DNA of 64,000 nucleotides from Actinoplanes sp. NBRC 103695 (GCF_030269485.1 NZ_BSTL01000009.1:186001-250000); one strand, 5' to 3'. Positions 16,349 through 25,241 are shown, counted from the stretch's first letter. Notes: generated from the letters alone by a model not told the origin. Program-made: numbers and translations.

Positions 16349-16831
16349 GTGGCGAAGAAGGCGGCAGGCACCCCCGCGACGGTGCTGCTCACGGCGCAGA
16401 AGGTCGCGCACACCATCCACACCTACGACGTCCCGGCGGACACCCCGGACTACGGCGCGCGGGTGGCCGAGGCGATCGGGGTGTCGCCGGCGCTGGTGTT
16501 CAAGACGTTGATCGCCGAGGTGGACGGCGCGTTGACGACCGCGGTCGTACCCGTGGCCGGGGATCTTGATCTGAAGGCCTTGGCGCAAGCGGCGGGCGGT
16601 AAGCGGGCCGTGCTCGCCGATCGGGCCGACGCCGAGCGCAGCAGTGGCTATGTGCGGGGCGGGATCAGTCCGCTGGGTCAGCGTCGCCGGCTGCCGACGG
16701 TGATCGACGATTCGGCGGCGGGGCTGGACCGGATGTTCGTTTCGGCCGGCCGGCGTGGGCTTCAGGTGGAACTCGTGCCGGACGATCTGGTCCGTCTGAC
16801 CGCCGCGACGCTGGCGCACATTCGGACATAA
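16349..16831 (+). CDS. ybaK: YbaK-type aminoacyl-tRNA deacylase (Cys-tRNA(Pro)/Cys-tRNA(Cys))
   Basis: YbaK hydrolyses Cys-tRNA(Pro) mischarged by prolyl-tRNA synthetase. 160 residues, typical. The GTG start gives AKKAAGTPATVLLTAQ, the family N-terminus; a 24-codon upstream extension has none. Conserved elements are VFKTLIAEVDG, AVVPVAGDLDLKALA and the GYVRGGISPLGQ loop that carries the specificity residues. It stands alone after the repeat island, with a 22-bp palindrome upstream and an unrelated sugar transporter downstream. Confidence 0.93.
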   Translation: MAKKAAGTPATVLLTAQKVAHTIHTYDVPADTPDYGARVAEAIGVSPALVFKTLIAEVDGALTTAVVPVAGDLDLKALAQAAGGKRAVLADRADAERSSGYVRGGISPLGQRRRLPTVIDDSAAGLDRMFVSAGRRGLQVELVPDDLVRLTAATLAHIRT

Positions 16832-17198
16832 GACCCATCCGGCAAGGCCGTTACGACACCGTTATGTACCGGGGCAGATCTTTCTGCCGCGATCCGGCAA
16901 GTTGAGACGACTGCGTGACTTAGCGTCACGTTGTGAGGGAAGGGCAGGCAGCGGCCCGGAACCGGTGCCGGAGCGGCGACGAGCGCGGACCGCGGTCGCT
17001 TCGGGCATGTTGCCGGATTGTTATGCCCTGTGACCAGAACGCCTGGCAACACTTCTTGTGCTACTGCCCGCAACGGGAATACGTTGCCGGGCACAACAAA
17101 TGCACCTGATCCACTGCGTTTTGGCGAGCGAACCCCTCCCGTCAGCGCAAACTGGAGAATCCGACGAAGGCCCGGATTTACCCGAAAGGACATAAGTA
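16832..17198. other. Intergenic control region of the sugar transporter operon
   Basis: 367 bp without a gene. A short hairpin GGCAGA/TCTGCC with a T-rich loop (16873-16888) may end the YbaK transcript. CGTGAC-TTAGC-GTCACG (16914-16930) is a perfect 6-bp dyad of operator type. GTTGCC or its complement GGCAAC occurs at 17009, 17045 and 17083, a possible set of half-sites. The ROK regulator encoded at the end of the operon is the obvious candidate to bind here. GAAAGGA precedes the first gene. Confidence 0.5.
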
Positions 17199-18305
17199 AT
17201 GCGTAAGGGAATGTTCGCCCTTGCCGCCGCTGGCCTGCTGGCCACCGGAAGCATGGCCGCATGCGGCTCTGACAGCGGCGGTGACTCCGGCAGCAGCGGT
17301 GGCGGTTCGGCGGCGCCGGGCAAGGTCGGCATCATCCTGCCGGATACCTCCAGCTCGCAGCGCTGGGGCACGGATGACCCGAAGTTCCTCAAGGCAGCCT
17401 TCGCGGCCGCCGGTGTCGAGGCCGACATCCAGAACGCCCAGGGTGACAAGAGCCAGTTCCAGACGATCGCGGACGGCATGATCTCCAGCGGCGTCAAGGT
17501 TCTGGTCATCGTCAACCTGGACTCCGGTACCGGTAAGGCCGTGCTGGACAAGGCCAAGGCCGCCGGTATCTCCACGATCGACTACGACCGCCTGACCCTG
17601 AACGGCGGCGCGGACTACTACGTGTCGTTCGACAACGTGAAGGTCGGCGAGCTGCAGGGCCAGGGCCTGGTGGACTGCCTGACGGCCAACAAGGCCGTCA
17701 AGCCCATCGTGGCCGAGCTGAACGGCTCGCCCACCGACAACAACGCCACGCTGTTCAAGCAGGGCTACGACTCGGTGCTCAAGCCGAAGTACGACGACCA
17801 GACCTTCACCAAGGGCCCGGACCAGTCCGTTCCGGACTGGGACAACGCGCAGGCCGGCACGATCTTCGAGCAGATGCTCACCCAGAACAAGAACATCAAG
17901 GGTGTGCTTGCCGCCAACGACGGCCTCGGCAACGCGGTCATCCAGGTGCTGAAGAAGAACAAGCTGAACGGCCAGGTCCCGGTCACCGGCCAGGACGCCA
18001 CCGTTCAGGGCCTGCAGAACATCCTCGCCGGCGACCAGTGCATGACCGTCTACAAGGCGATCAAGCAGGAGGCCGACGCGGCTGCCGCGCTGGCCATCGC
18101 GCTGGCCAAGGGCGAGACCCCGACCACGGCCACCGGCACCATCAAGGACACCGAGTCGGGCAAGGACGTCAAGTCGGTCCTGCTGACCCCGAAGTCCATC
18201 ACCAAGGAGACGGTCAAGGACGTCGTGGCCGACGGCTTCGTCACCAAGGAAGCCCTCTGCACCGGCAACTTCGCCAAGCTGTGCACGGACAACGGCATCA
18301 GCTGA
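17199..18305 (+). CDS. Sugar ABC transporter substrate-binding lipoprotein (xylose-type)
   Basis: Extracellular sugar receptor, 368 residues. A lipoprotein signal peptide ends at lipobox GSMAAC (Cys22), followed by a Gly/Ser linker. The mature part is a type I periplasmic-binding fold close to XylF: KVGIILPDTSSSQRW, ISTIDYDRLTLNGGADYYVSFDN and VKVGELQGQGL. Xylose or another pentose is the likely ligand, inferred from family resemblance. First gene of an operon with an ATPase, a permease and a ROK regulator. A hairpin behind it probably raises its expression over the rest. Confidence 0.9.
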   Translation: MRKGMFALAAAGLLATGSMAACGSDSGGDSGSSGGGSAAPGKVGIILPDTSSSQRWGTDDPKFLKAAFAAAGVEADIQNAQGDKSQFQTIADGMISSGVKVLVIVNLDSGTGKAVLDKAKAAGISTIDYDRLTLNGGADYYVSFDNVKVGELQGQGLVDCLTANKAVKPIVAELNGSPTDNNATLFKQGYDSVLKPKYDDQTFTKGPDQSVPDWDNAQAGTIFEQMLTQNKNIKGVLAANDGLGNAVIQVLKKNKLNGQVPVTGQDATVQGLQNILAGDQCMTVYKAIKQEADAAAALAIALAKGETPTTATGTIKDTESGKDVKSVLLTPKSITKETVKDVVADGFVTKEALCTGNFAKLCTDNGIS

Positions 18306-18338
18306 CCTGACATGGGGGTCACCCCCGACGGCTGACGA

Positions 18339-18375
18339 CGGCGCCGCTCACGCTGAACAGGCGTGGGCGGCGCCG
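18339..18375 (+). terminator. Intra-operon attenuator hairpin
   Basis: 15-bp arms starting CGGCGCCGCTCACGC and ending GGCGGCGCCG with one G/T mismatch, loop TGAACAG, between the binding-protein and ATPase genes. A smaller GGGGGT/ACCCCC hairpin lies just before it. There is no T-run, so partial termination or mRNA stabilisation of the upstream gene is likely. Confidence 0.6.
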
Positions 18376-18421
18376 GGCGTGGCACCCCCCATACCCGGTC
18401 ACTAGCTAAGGAGAACCATCC

Positions 18422-19225
18422 GTGGCCGCGAATCCAATTCTGGAGCTGCGCGGGATCGACAAGAGCTTCGGTCCTGTTCAGGTCCTGCACGACGTCGGAC
18501 TCAGCGTCTACCCCGGTGAGGTCACCGCTCTCGTCGGTGACAACGGCGCCGGCAAGTCCACTCTCGTGAAGTGCGTCAGTGGCATCTACTCGATCGACGC
18601 GGGCACGGTCACATTCGAGGGGAACCAGGTGGCCGTCCACAGCCCCCGGGACGCCTCGGCACTGGGCATCGAGGTCGTCTACCAGGACCTCGCGCTCTGC
18701 GACAACCTGGACATCGTTCAGAACATGTTCCTCGGCCGGGAGAAGACCAGGGGCATCACCCTGGACGAACCCACCATGGAGCAGATGGCCGGTGACACCC
18801 TGGCCAGCCTCTCGGTCCGCACCGTGAAGTCCCTGCGCCAGCTCGTCGCCAGCCTCTCCGGTGGTCAGCGGCAGACGGTCGCCATCGCCAAGGCGGTGCT
18901 CTGGAACAGCAGGGTGGTCATCCTCGACGAGCCGACCGCTGCCCTGGGCGTTGCACAGACCGCTCAGGTGCTCGAGCTGGTCCGCCGGCTGGCCGACAAC
19001 GGCCTCGGCGTCGTGCTCATCTCGCACAACATGAACGACGTGTTCGCGGTCTCCGACCGGATCGCGGCGCTCTACCTCGGTCGCACCGCAGCACAGGTGA
19101 AGGCCACCGACGTCACCCACTCCCAGGTGGTCGAGCTGATCACCGCCGGGCGTAGCGGCAACCTCGGCCTGCCGCCGGAGAAGCCGAGCGAGTACATCGA
19201 CATCACCCCGGGAGACGACCAGTGA
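18422..19225 (+). CDS. Sugar ABC transporter ATP-binding protein, single ABC domain
   Basis: 267 residues. Walker A GDNGAGKST (39-47), signature LSGGQRQ near 145, Walker B VVILDEPTAALG near 170 and H-loop LISHNMND are all present, so it should hydrolyse ATP. It carries one nucleotide-binding domain; enteric XylG/RbsA-type proteins carry two (about 500 residues), so a homodimer is expected here, as in FrcA-like transporters. GTG start; its 3' end overlaps the permease by 4 bp. Confidence 0.92.
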   Translation: MAANPILELRGIDKSFGPVQVLHDVGLSVYPGEVTALVGDNGAGKSTLVKCVSGIYSIDAGTVTFEGNQVAVHSPRDASALGIEVVYQDLALCDNLDIVQNMFLGREKTRGITLDEPTMEQMAGDTLASLSVRTVKSLRQLVASLSGGQRQTVAIAKAVLWNSRVVILDEPTAALGVAQTAQVLELVRRLADNGLGVVLISHNMNDVFAVSDRIAALYLGRTAAQVKATDVTHSQVVELITAGRSGNLGLPPEKPSEYIDITPGDDQ

Positions 19226-20481
19226 GCACAACCACGACCGGCTCAGCCGGGAAGGTTCAGGTGGCCAAGCCCACAGTCGCCAGTCACATCAACGACTACT
19301 GGGGCCGCGTCCGCGGTGGCGACCTCGGCAGCCTGGCGGCCGTGCTCGGCCTACTCGTACTCTGCCTGTTCTTCGGTGTCGCCCAGCCGGACACGTTCTT
19401 CAGCGCGCTGAACTTCAGCAACCTGTTCTCCCAGGGCGCCGCGGTGGTCTTCATCGCGATGGGCCTGGTCTTCGTGCTGCTCCTCGGCGAGATCGACCTG
19501 TCCGCGGGTTACGCCAGCGGCGTGGCCGGCGCGGTCATGGCCGTGCTGCTCACCAACCACGGGTGGTCCTGGTACACCGCGATCCCGGCCGCGCTGGTCA
19601 CCGGCCTGGTGATCGGTTTCGTGCTGGGCTTCCTGGTCGCCAAGATCGGCATCCCGTCGTTCGTCGTCACCCTGGCCGCCTTCCTGGCCTTCCAAGGTGT
19701 GCTGCTGGTGCTGCTCGGCGGCGGCACGAACATCTCCATCCAGGACGATTTCGTCAAGGACCTGGCCAACAGCAACATGTCGGTGTCGGTGAGCTGGATC
19801 GTCGCGATCCTCGGCATCGCCGGGTTCGCCGCCACGCAGTTCATCCGGGTCCGCAGCCGGGCCTCCCGGGGTCTGGTCACCGACCCGCTGGGCATCGTGC
19901 TGGGCCGGATCGTCGGCGTCGCCCTCGTGGTCCTCATCGCCACCGCGATCCTGTCCCAGGAGCGTGCGATCAACCCGGCCATCAACTCCCTCAAGGGTGT
20001 GCCGGTGGTCGTGCCGATCCTGGCCGTTGCGGCCATCATCTGGACCTTCGTGCTGTCCCGCACCACCTACGGCCGGCACGTGTACGCGGTCGGCGGCAAC
20101 GCCGAGGCGGCCCGCCGTGCCGGTATCCCGGTGGACCGGATCCGCATCTCGGTGTTCGTCATCGGCTCCTTCATGGCGGCGATCGGCGGCATCATCGCGG
20201 CCAGCCGGCAGTCCTCGGTCGACCCCCGCTCCGGCGGCTCGAACGTGCTGCTCTACGCGGTCGCCGCGGCGGTCATCGGTGGCACCAGCCTCTTCGGTGG
20301 CAAGGGCCGGATCATCGACGCCGTCATCGGCGGCACGGTGATCGCGGTCATCGACAACGGCATGGGCCTGATGGGCTTCAGCTCCGGTCAGAAGTTCATG
20401 TTCACCGGTGTGGTGCTGCTGCTGGCGGCCGGTGTCGACGCCCTGTCGAGGCGTAGAGCGGCCGCGACCGGCAACCGATGA
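19222..20481 (+). CDS. Sugar ABC transporter permease (XylH/RbsC family)
   Basis: Integral membrane subunit, 419 residues with about ten hydrophobic segments after a hydrophilic N-terminus of about 40 residues. Conserved elements are GEIDLSAGYASGVAGA and the late GGTSLFGGKGRIIDAVIGG. GTG start overlapping the ATPase stop. It works with the ATPase and the binding lipoprotein as one importer. The regulator gene starts 31 bp after its stop. Confidence 0.93.
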   Translation: MSTTTTGSAGKVQVAKPTVASHINDYWGRVRGGDLGSLAAVLGLLVLCLFFGVAQPDTFFSALNFSNLFSQGAAVVFIAMGLVFVLLLGEIDLSAGYASGVAGAVMAVLLTNHGWSWYTAIPAALVTGLVIGFVLGFLVAKIGIPSFVVTLAAFLAFQGVLLVLLGGGTNISIQDDFVKDLANSNMSVSVSWIVAILGIAGFAATQFIRVRSRASRGLVTDPLGIVLGRIVGVALVVLIATAILSQERAINPAINSLKGVPVVVPILAVAAIIWTFVLSRTTYGRHVYAVGGNAEAARRAGIPVDRIRISVFVIGSFMAAIGGIIAASRQSSVDPRSGGSNVLLYAVAAAVIGGTSLFGGKGRIIDAVIGGTVIAVIDNGMGLMGFSSGQKFMFTGVVLLLAAGVDALSRRRAAATGNR

Positions 20482-20512
20482 ACCAGCTCCTGGTTACGGG
20501 GACGGCCCGCTG

Positions 20513-21691
20513 ATGCGGGCCGGCCCCACCCAGGAGGAGGTGCGCCGGCACAACTTGGGAACGCTGCTGCGCTATGTCCACGTGCACGGCGCGACCACGC
20601 GTGCCGAACTGACCACCCGGCTCGGTCTCAACCGCAGCACGATCGGGGCGCTCACCGCGGAACTCACCACCGCGGGACTCGTCAACGAGCGGACTCCGGG
20701 CGAGACCGGGCGGGCCGGTCGCCCTTCCCTGGTGGTCCAGCCCGAGAGCGCCAAGGTCTTCGCGTACGCGGTGAGCATCGAGGTCGATCGCCTGCGCGCC
20801 GCCCGGGTGGGTCTGGGCGGCCGCATCCTGGACCGGCGTGAGGCCGAACGTCCGCGCGGCATGCAGGCGATGGACGCGGTGGAGCCACTGGTCCACTTCA
20901 TCGAGGAGATGCGCGCCGACGTCCCCGACGGCTCCCGCTACGTGGGCGGCGGCTGCGCCGTGGCCGGCATGGTCCGCCGCGCCGACGGCGTCGTCCGGCT
21001 GGCGCCCACGGTCGGCTGGGTGGACGAACCGGTCGGCGCGGCGCTGACCTCGGCGGTCGGCGACTACGGCCTGTTCACCGTCGGCAACGTCGCGGACGTC
21101 TCCGCGCTCGTCGAGCACAGCCGCGGCGCCGCGATGGGCTGCGACAACGTCATCTACCTGTACGGCGACGTGGGCGTCGGCGGCGGCATCATCGCCGGCG
21201 GGCGCCGGGTGATCGGGCACGGCGGCTACGGCGGCGAGGTCGGCCACATGGTGGTCAACCCGCAGGGCCGGCCGTGCAGCTGCGGGTCGCGCGGCTGCTG
21301 GGAGACCGAGATCGGCGAGTCCGCGCTGCTGACGGCGGCGGGCCGGGGCGGGACGTCCGGCCGGGACGCGGTGCTCGACGTGGTCGAGGCGGCGATGCGC
21401 GGCGACCGGGTGGCCCAGCGGGCGGTACGCCAGGTCGGCGACTGGATCGGGTTCGGCGTCGGCAACCTGGCCAACATCTTCAACCCCGAGGCGGTCGTCT
21501 TCGGCGGCACGCTGCGTGACGTCTACCTGGTCGCGGCGGCGCACATCCGCAGCCGGCTCAACTCGGTGGCGCTGTCCGCGACCCGCGAGCACATCCGGCT
21601 GCGTACCCCCGAACTCGGGACCGACGCCGCGCTGATCGGGGCCGCCGAGCTGGCGTTCGAACGGATCCTCGAGGACCCGCTCTCAACGTAA
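20513..21691 (+). CDS. ROK family transcriptional regulator (XylR-like)
   Basis: 392 residues. An N-terminal winged helix-turn-helix (about 5-70: RAELTTRLGLNRSTIGALTAEL) is followed by a ROK sugar-kinase-like domain with the zinc motif CSCGSRGCWE and the glycine-rich YGDVGVGGGIIAGG. Such fusions are sugar-responsive repressors like XylR/NagC. Its place at the end of the transporter operon suggests that it controls that operon, probably responding to the imported sugar. The ATG was chosen because it directly precedes the HTH; upstream codons belong to the permease region. The 3' end overlaps a convergent gene by 9 bp. Confidence 0.9.
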   Translation: MRAGPTQEEVRRHNLGTLLRYVHVHGATTRAELTTRLGLNRSTIGALTAELTTAGLVNERTPGETGRAGRPSLVVQPESAKVFAYAVSIEVDRLRAARVGLGGRILDRREAERPRGMQAMDAVEPLVHFIEEMRADVPDGSRYVGGGCAVAGMVRRADGVVRLAPTVGWVDEPVGAALTSAVGDYGLFTVGNVADVSALVEHSRGAAMGCDNVIYLYGDVGVGGGIIAGGRRVIGHGGYGGEVGHMVVNPQGRPCSCGSRGCWETEIGESALLTAAGRGGTSGRDAVLDVVEAAMRGDRVAQRAVRQVGDWIGFGVGNLANIFNPEAVVFGGTLRDVYLVAAAHIRSRLNSVALSATREHIRLRTPELGTDAALIGAAELAFERILEDPLST

Positions 21692-22288
21692 CGGCGGCAG
21701 GGCCCCGACCAGGGCGTCCAGCAACGCGACCGAGTTGCGGTCGGTGCGCGGCTCCGGGAGTTTGGGTACGCCTTCGTCAGGCAGCCGCCAGATCACCCGT
21801 CCGGGGTCGAGCGCGTCCACCGTCTCGTACCACTGCCTCAGGGGTTCTCGCAGCTGCACGTGGGTGGCGAAGTTGCGCCGCCGGCGAGTCTCGTCGCCGT
21901 CCCGCCGGGTCTGCAGCGTCTCCGTCTCGGGCAGACCCACCAGCACCGCGTCGGCCAGCCCGAGCCGCCCGGCCCGGAACGCCGCCCGCAGCACCGCGAG
22001 CTCGCGGTCGAAGGTGGCGCGCGGCGCCAGCCCCAGCGCGGCCATGCCCCAGGAGTAGTGCAACTTCACCGGATCGGTGTCACAGAACGCGATGCCGTCG
22101 GCGCGCTCGAGCTCCTCCGCGTCGGCCCAGCGCCGCATGCTCACCCGCGCCCAGTGCCGGGCCAGCGCCTGGCCGTCACCCGGCTCGGCGGGGGCGGGCC
22201 CCGAGTACTCCGGGACGAAACGGCCCACCTGGAACCGGCACCAGGTCGTCTTGCCCGCCGCCGAAGGCCCCTCCACCACCACGATCAC
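21683..22288 (-). CDS. P-loop NTPase/kinase-like protein of unknown substrate
   Basis: 201 residues, GTG start. The first strand leads directly into Walker A, VVVEGPSAAGKTTW (P-loop about 7-15), as in small-molecule kinases and AAA-type ATPases. Further motifs are AFCDTDPVKLHYSW (a possible Walker B-like acidic strand) and a basic R-rich lid segment (RRDGDETRRRRN). No membrane segment. The family resembles uncharacterised actinobacterial 'AAA family ATPase' proteins. The substrate is unknown. It is transcribed toward the ROK gene and overlaps it by 9 bp. Confidence 0.75.
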   Translation of the reverse strand: MIVVVEGPSAAGKTTWCRFQVGRFVPEYSGPAPAEPGDGQALARHWARVSMRRWADAEELERADGIAFCDTDPVKLHYSWGMAALGLAPRATFDRELAVLRAAFRAGRLGLADAVLVGLPETETLQTRRDGDETRRRRNFATHVQLREPLRQWYETVDALDPGRVIWRLPDEGVPKLPEPRTDRNSVALLDALVGALPPLR

Positions 22289-22383
22289 CCGGACACCTTA
22301 CGAGCCCGGCTCCACCGAACGGACGGTGGGCTGGGCGGCCGACGCTGACTACGTTGGGTGATCGAGGGAAGGGAACCAACACC

Positions 22384-22872
22384 ATGAGCAGGGTTGTCGG
22401 CCACTATGCGCCAGGACTGTTGGTAACGGTGGTGGGTGCACTCATCGTGATGACGGTCGTTCCGGTGGTGGGTGCGGCGGTCCCGGTGATCGCGCTGTTC
22501 GCGCTCCTGGCGGTCACCCTCTTCCTGGCGTACGCGGTGCTGGCCCACAACCGGCAGCTGTGCGAGCGGTGCGTGCGCGCGCTGCCCCTGGACGCCTCCT
22601 CGGTGGCCGGCCGGTACGGGCTCCGCTTCCGGGTGGCGCACCTCTTCGAGAGCAAGGTCTTCGCCGCGTTCTACCTGGTCGTGGTGCTGGGCACGGCGCT
22701 GCTGGCGACCCACCCGATCGGGCGGTACGGCTGGGCGCTGGTCCAGGCGACGCTGGCTTACCTGCTCTTCGTCTACGTGACGCACCAGCGCTACCAGCCG
22801 TGGTGCCCGACGTGCCGCAACGGCGGCGAAGAGATCGAGGCGCCCATCCGGCCGGTCTCTGTCAACGGCTGA
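22384..22872 (+). CDS. Small membrane protein with two CxxC motifs
   Basis: 162 residues. Two hydrophobic segments near the N-terminus (about 10-58) and two in the second half (about 97-145) suggest four membrane spans. A CERC motif follows the first pair and a CPTC motif lies in the C-terminal tail after HQRYQPW, so both could face the same side and bind a metal or form a redox pair. I do not recognise a named family. The ATG at the SRVVGHY start is preferred over a 10-codon upstream alternative. Confidence 0.75.
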   Translation: MSRVVGHYAPGLLVTVVGALIVMTVVPVVGAAVPVIALFALLAVTLFLAYAVLAHNRQLCERCVRALPLDASSVAGRYGLRFRVAHLFESKVFAAFYLVVVLGTALLATHPIGRYGWALVQATLAYLLFVYVTHQRYQPWCPTCRNGGEEIEAPIRPVSVNG

Positions 22873-22961
22873 GGCGTCCTCAAAACCAGGGTCGAGATCT
22901 TCGATGTGACGTCACGGAGCTGTAAGGGTCTCCGGGGCCACGGCGGGTGCACGATGGGTAG

Positions 22962-24689
22962 GTGAAGACCTTTTTGCGCGGCGGGCTGGCCGGAGTGGGT
23001 GCGGCCGCGGCCGCGCTCGGTGTGGCCGAGATCGTCGCCGTCGCTACCGGGCCTACATCGGCGCCGTTGCTCGCGGTCGGTGGCGTGGTGGTCGACAACG
23101 TGCCGGCGCCGGTCAAGGACTTCGGCATCGCCGTGTTCGGGGTGCATGACAAGACCGCCCTGCTCACCGGGACGGCGATCCTGCTGGTGGCCTACGCGTT
23201 CGGCGCGGGCGTCGTCGCGGTGCGGCGGTGGTGGGTCACGGTCGGGATGATCGGTCTGTTCGGTCTGGTGGGGGTGGTCGCGGCTCTCACCCGGCACGAC
23301 GCGGGCATCGCGGCGGCATTGCCCTCGGTGATCGCTGCCGTGGTCGCGGTCGTGGTGCTGCGCGGGCTGCTGGCGTTGTCGGTGGGCGCGCCGATCCGAG
23401 AGGCGTTGTCGCTGAGTGCGCCGGTCCGGGACGAGCCGAGGGTGGGCGCGCCGGACCGGGACGAGCCGGCGACGGTGGGGGCGCCGGCCGCGGGGGCGTC
23501 GAGGGTTTGGCCCGGGTCACGGTCGTCGGAGGCCGGTGGGAACCCGGGGGTGGTGGCACGGGACTCGGTGCCCGTCAGGCCGTCGGGAGCCGGTGGTGCG
23601 GTTGGGGGAGCGGGTCAGGCGTACTCGGAAGAGGGCCGGCGCCGGTTTCTCAAAGGTCTCGGCCTCGTGGTGGGGGTTTCGGCCGTCGGCGGGATCGCCG
23701 GGCGGCTGCTGACCGGGCGCAAGGCGGTCAGTGCGGCGCGCAGCAACGTGGTGTTGCCGGCGGCTCGGCAGGCGGCCCCGGTCGTGCCCGCGGGAGTGCG
23801 GGCGCCGGGCGCGGTGGCCTACGTGACCAGCAACGACGACTTCTACCGGATCGACACATCGCTCTACCCGCCGCAGATCGACCCGGCCACCTGGCAGCTG
23901 CGGATCCACGGGATGGTGCGTAACCCGATCACGCTGAGCTGGGACGACCTGCTGCGGCGGCCGATGATCGAGCGGTACGTGACGCTGGCCTGCGTGTCCA
24001 ACGAGGTCGGTGACTCGCTGATCGGCAACGCGCTGTGGCTGGGCACGCCGATCAAGGCGCTGCTGGACGAGGCGGACCCGCTGCCGGACGCGGATCAGGT
24101 GGTGCAGCGGTCGGTCGACGGCTGGACCTGCGGGAGCCCGACCTCGGTGCTGCGGGACGGGCGGGACGCGCTGCTCGCCGTCGGCATGAACGGGAAAGCC
24201 CTGCCGGTCGAGCACGGCTTCCCGGTGCGGATGGTCGTGCCGGGGCTGTACGGCTACGTCAGCGCCTGCAAGTGGATCACCGAGATCGAGGTGACCCGGT
24301 TCGCCGACTTCGACGCCTACTGGGTGCCGCGCGGCTGGTCGGCGCAGGGGCCGATCAAGACGCAGTCACGCATCGACAGCCCGCGCGGCGGCGCCAAGAA
24401 GCCGGCCGGCGCGGTCACGATCGCGGGGGTGGCGTGGGCCCAGCACAAGGGCATCGCCAAGGTCGAGGTGCAGATCGACGAGGAGCCGTGGCAGGTCGCG
24501 ACGCTCGCGGCCACGGTCAGCAGCGACACCTGGCGGCAGTGGAGTCACGTCTGGACCGCCACCCCGGGCAAACATCGCATCCGGGTACGCGCGACCGACA
24601 CGACCGGCTACACGCAGACGAGCACGCCGGCTCCACCCGCTCCGGACGGTGCCACGGGTTGGCATGGCATCGATGTCACGATTGAGTAG
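22962..24689 (+). CDS. Membrane-anchored molybdopterin-dependent oxidoreductase (sulfite oxidase/YedY-like)
   Basis: 575 residues. Four N-terminal hydrophobic segments (about 1-145) are followed by a Gly/Pro/Ala linker, then RRRFLKG and a fifth hydrophobic segment (about 225-250), which resembles a Tat signal but is internal. The rest is a sulfite-oxidase-type Mo domain with the Mo-ligand Cys in LACVSNEVG (near 344), the GTPIKALLDEA segment and RMVVPGLYGY, then a C-terminal dimerisation (Mo-co) domain. The catalytic domain probably acts outside the membrane. The electron donor or acceptor is unknown. GTG start. A hairpin terminator follows. Confidence 0.88.
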   Translation: MKTFLRGGLAGVGAAAAALGVAEIVAVATGPTSAPLLAVGGVVVDNVPAPVKDFGIAVFGVHDKTALLTGTAILLVAYAFGAGVVAVRRWWVTVGMIGLFGLVGVVAALTRHDAGIAAALPSVIAAVVAVVVLRGLLALSVGAPIREALSLSAPVRDEPRVGAPDRDEPATVGAPAAGASRVWPGSRSSEAGGNPGVVARDSVPVRPSGAGGAVGGAGQAYSEEGRRRFLKGLGLVVGVSAVGGIAGRLLTGRKAVSAARSNVVLPAARQAAPVVPAGVRAPGAVAYVTSNDDFYRIDTSLYPPQIDPATWQLRIHGMVRNPITLSWDDLLRRPMIERYVTLACVSNEVGDSLIGNALWLGTPIKALLDEADPLPDADQVVQRSVDGWTCGSPTSVLRDGRDALLAVGMNGKALPVEHGFPVRMVVPGLYGYVSACKWITEIEVTRFADFDAYWVPRGWSAQGPIKTQSRIDSPRGGAKKPAGAVTIAGVAWAQHKGIAKVEVQIDEEPWQVATLAATVSSDTWRQWSHVWTATPGKHRIRVRATDTTGYTQTSTPAPPAPDGATGWHGIDVTIE

Positions 24690-24691
24690 AG

Positions 24692-24727
24692 CTGAGTAAT
24701 CGAGGACGCACTTTTCGTCCGACTCAG
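24692..24727 (+). terminator. Terminator after molybdoenzyme gene
   Basis: Hairpin with outer arms CTGAGT/ACTCAG and inner arms GGACG/CGTCC around a CACTTTT loop, two bases after the stop codon. It is likely to end the plus-strand transcript. Confidence 0.55.
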
Positions 24728-24792
24728 TGAGGTAGTTCGCTCATACGGTGGCTTGCATGTCCACCGATGCGGTCGGAGAACCGCTGAACATA

Positions 24793-24824
24793 ACGACGCG
24801 GACCCCCGCAGGGGACCGCGTCGT
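24793..24824 (-). terminator. Terminator after whiB
   Basis: 14-bp arms ACGACGCGGACCCC and its near-complement (one A/A mismatch) with loop CGCA, 34 bp past the whiB stop on the minus strand. A strong GC hairpin without a U-run, the usual actinomycete type. Confidence 0.6.
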
Positions 24825-24857
24825 GAGCTGTGTGGTGAGCCCGCGCGCCGGACGGCG

Positions 24858-25241
24858 TCAAGCGGCTGGGGCCTGTCGCTGTGCGGGCACCGACTTGTGG
24901 GGACGGCCGAGGCGCGCCTCGAGCCGGGGAAGGTCGACCCGCCCGTGACGGTCGGCCGCGTCCTCCCAGCCGACGGCGAGCAGCCGCAGCCGCTCCGCTT
25001 CGCTGAAACCTCCCCAGACCCCGTACGGCTCACGGATTGCCAGGGCGTGCGCGGCGCACTCGGCCCTGACCGGGCAGGCGCCGCACAGGTTCTTGGCTTT
25101 CGCCTCGCGGCGGTTGCGGGACGACCCGCGCTCGCCATCGGGGTGGAAGAACTGGGCACTGTCCCGGCCACGGCACAGACCGAGTCTCTGCCAGTCCCAC
25201 AGGTCGGCGATGGGCCCGGGCAGTCTGCGAACGTTCGACAT
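24858..25241 (-). CDS. WhiB family iron-sulfur transcription factor
   Basis: 127 residues. WhiB proteins bind a [4Fe-4S] cluster through four Cys and usually act with the principal sigma factor. The Cys are in LCRGRD, NLCGACPVRAEC (CxxC...C) and the turn motif GVWGGFSEAER follows, then a basic C-terminus (RPHKSVPAQRQ). The ATG preceded by GGAGG gives MSNVRRLPG; a longer start 8 codons upstream is possible. WhiB subclass is not assigned. Divergent from the LuxR regulator across a 230-bp AT-rich spacer that must hold both promoters. Confidence 0.92.
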   Translation of the reverse strand: MSNVRRLPGPIADLWDWQRLGLCRGRDSAQFFHPDGERGSSRNRREAKAKNLCGACPVRAECAAHALAIREPYGVWGGFSEAERLRLLAVGWEDAADRHGRVDLPRLEARLGRPHKSVPAQRQAPAA

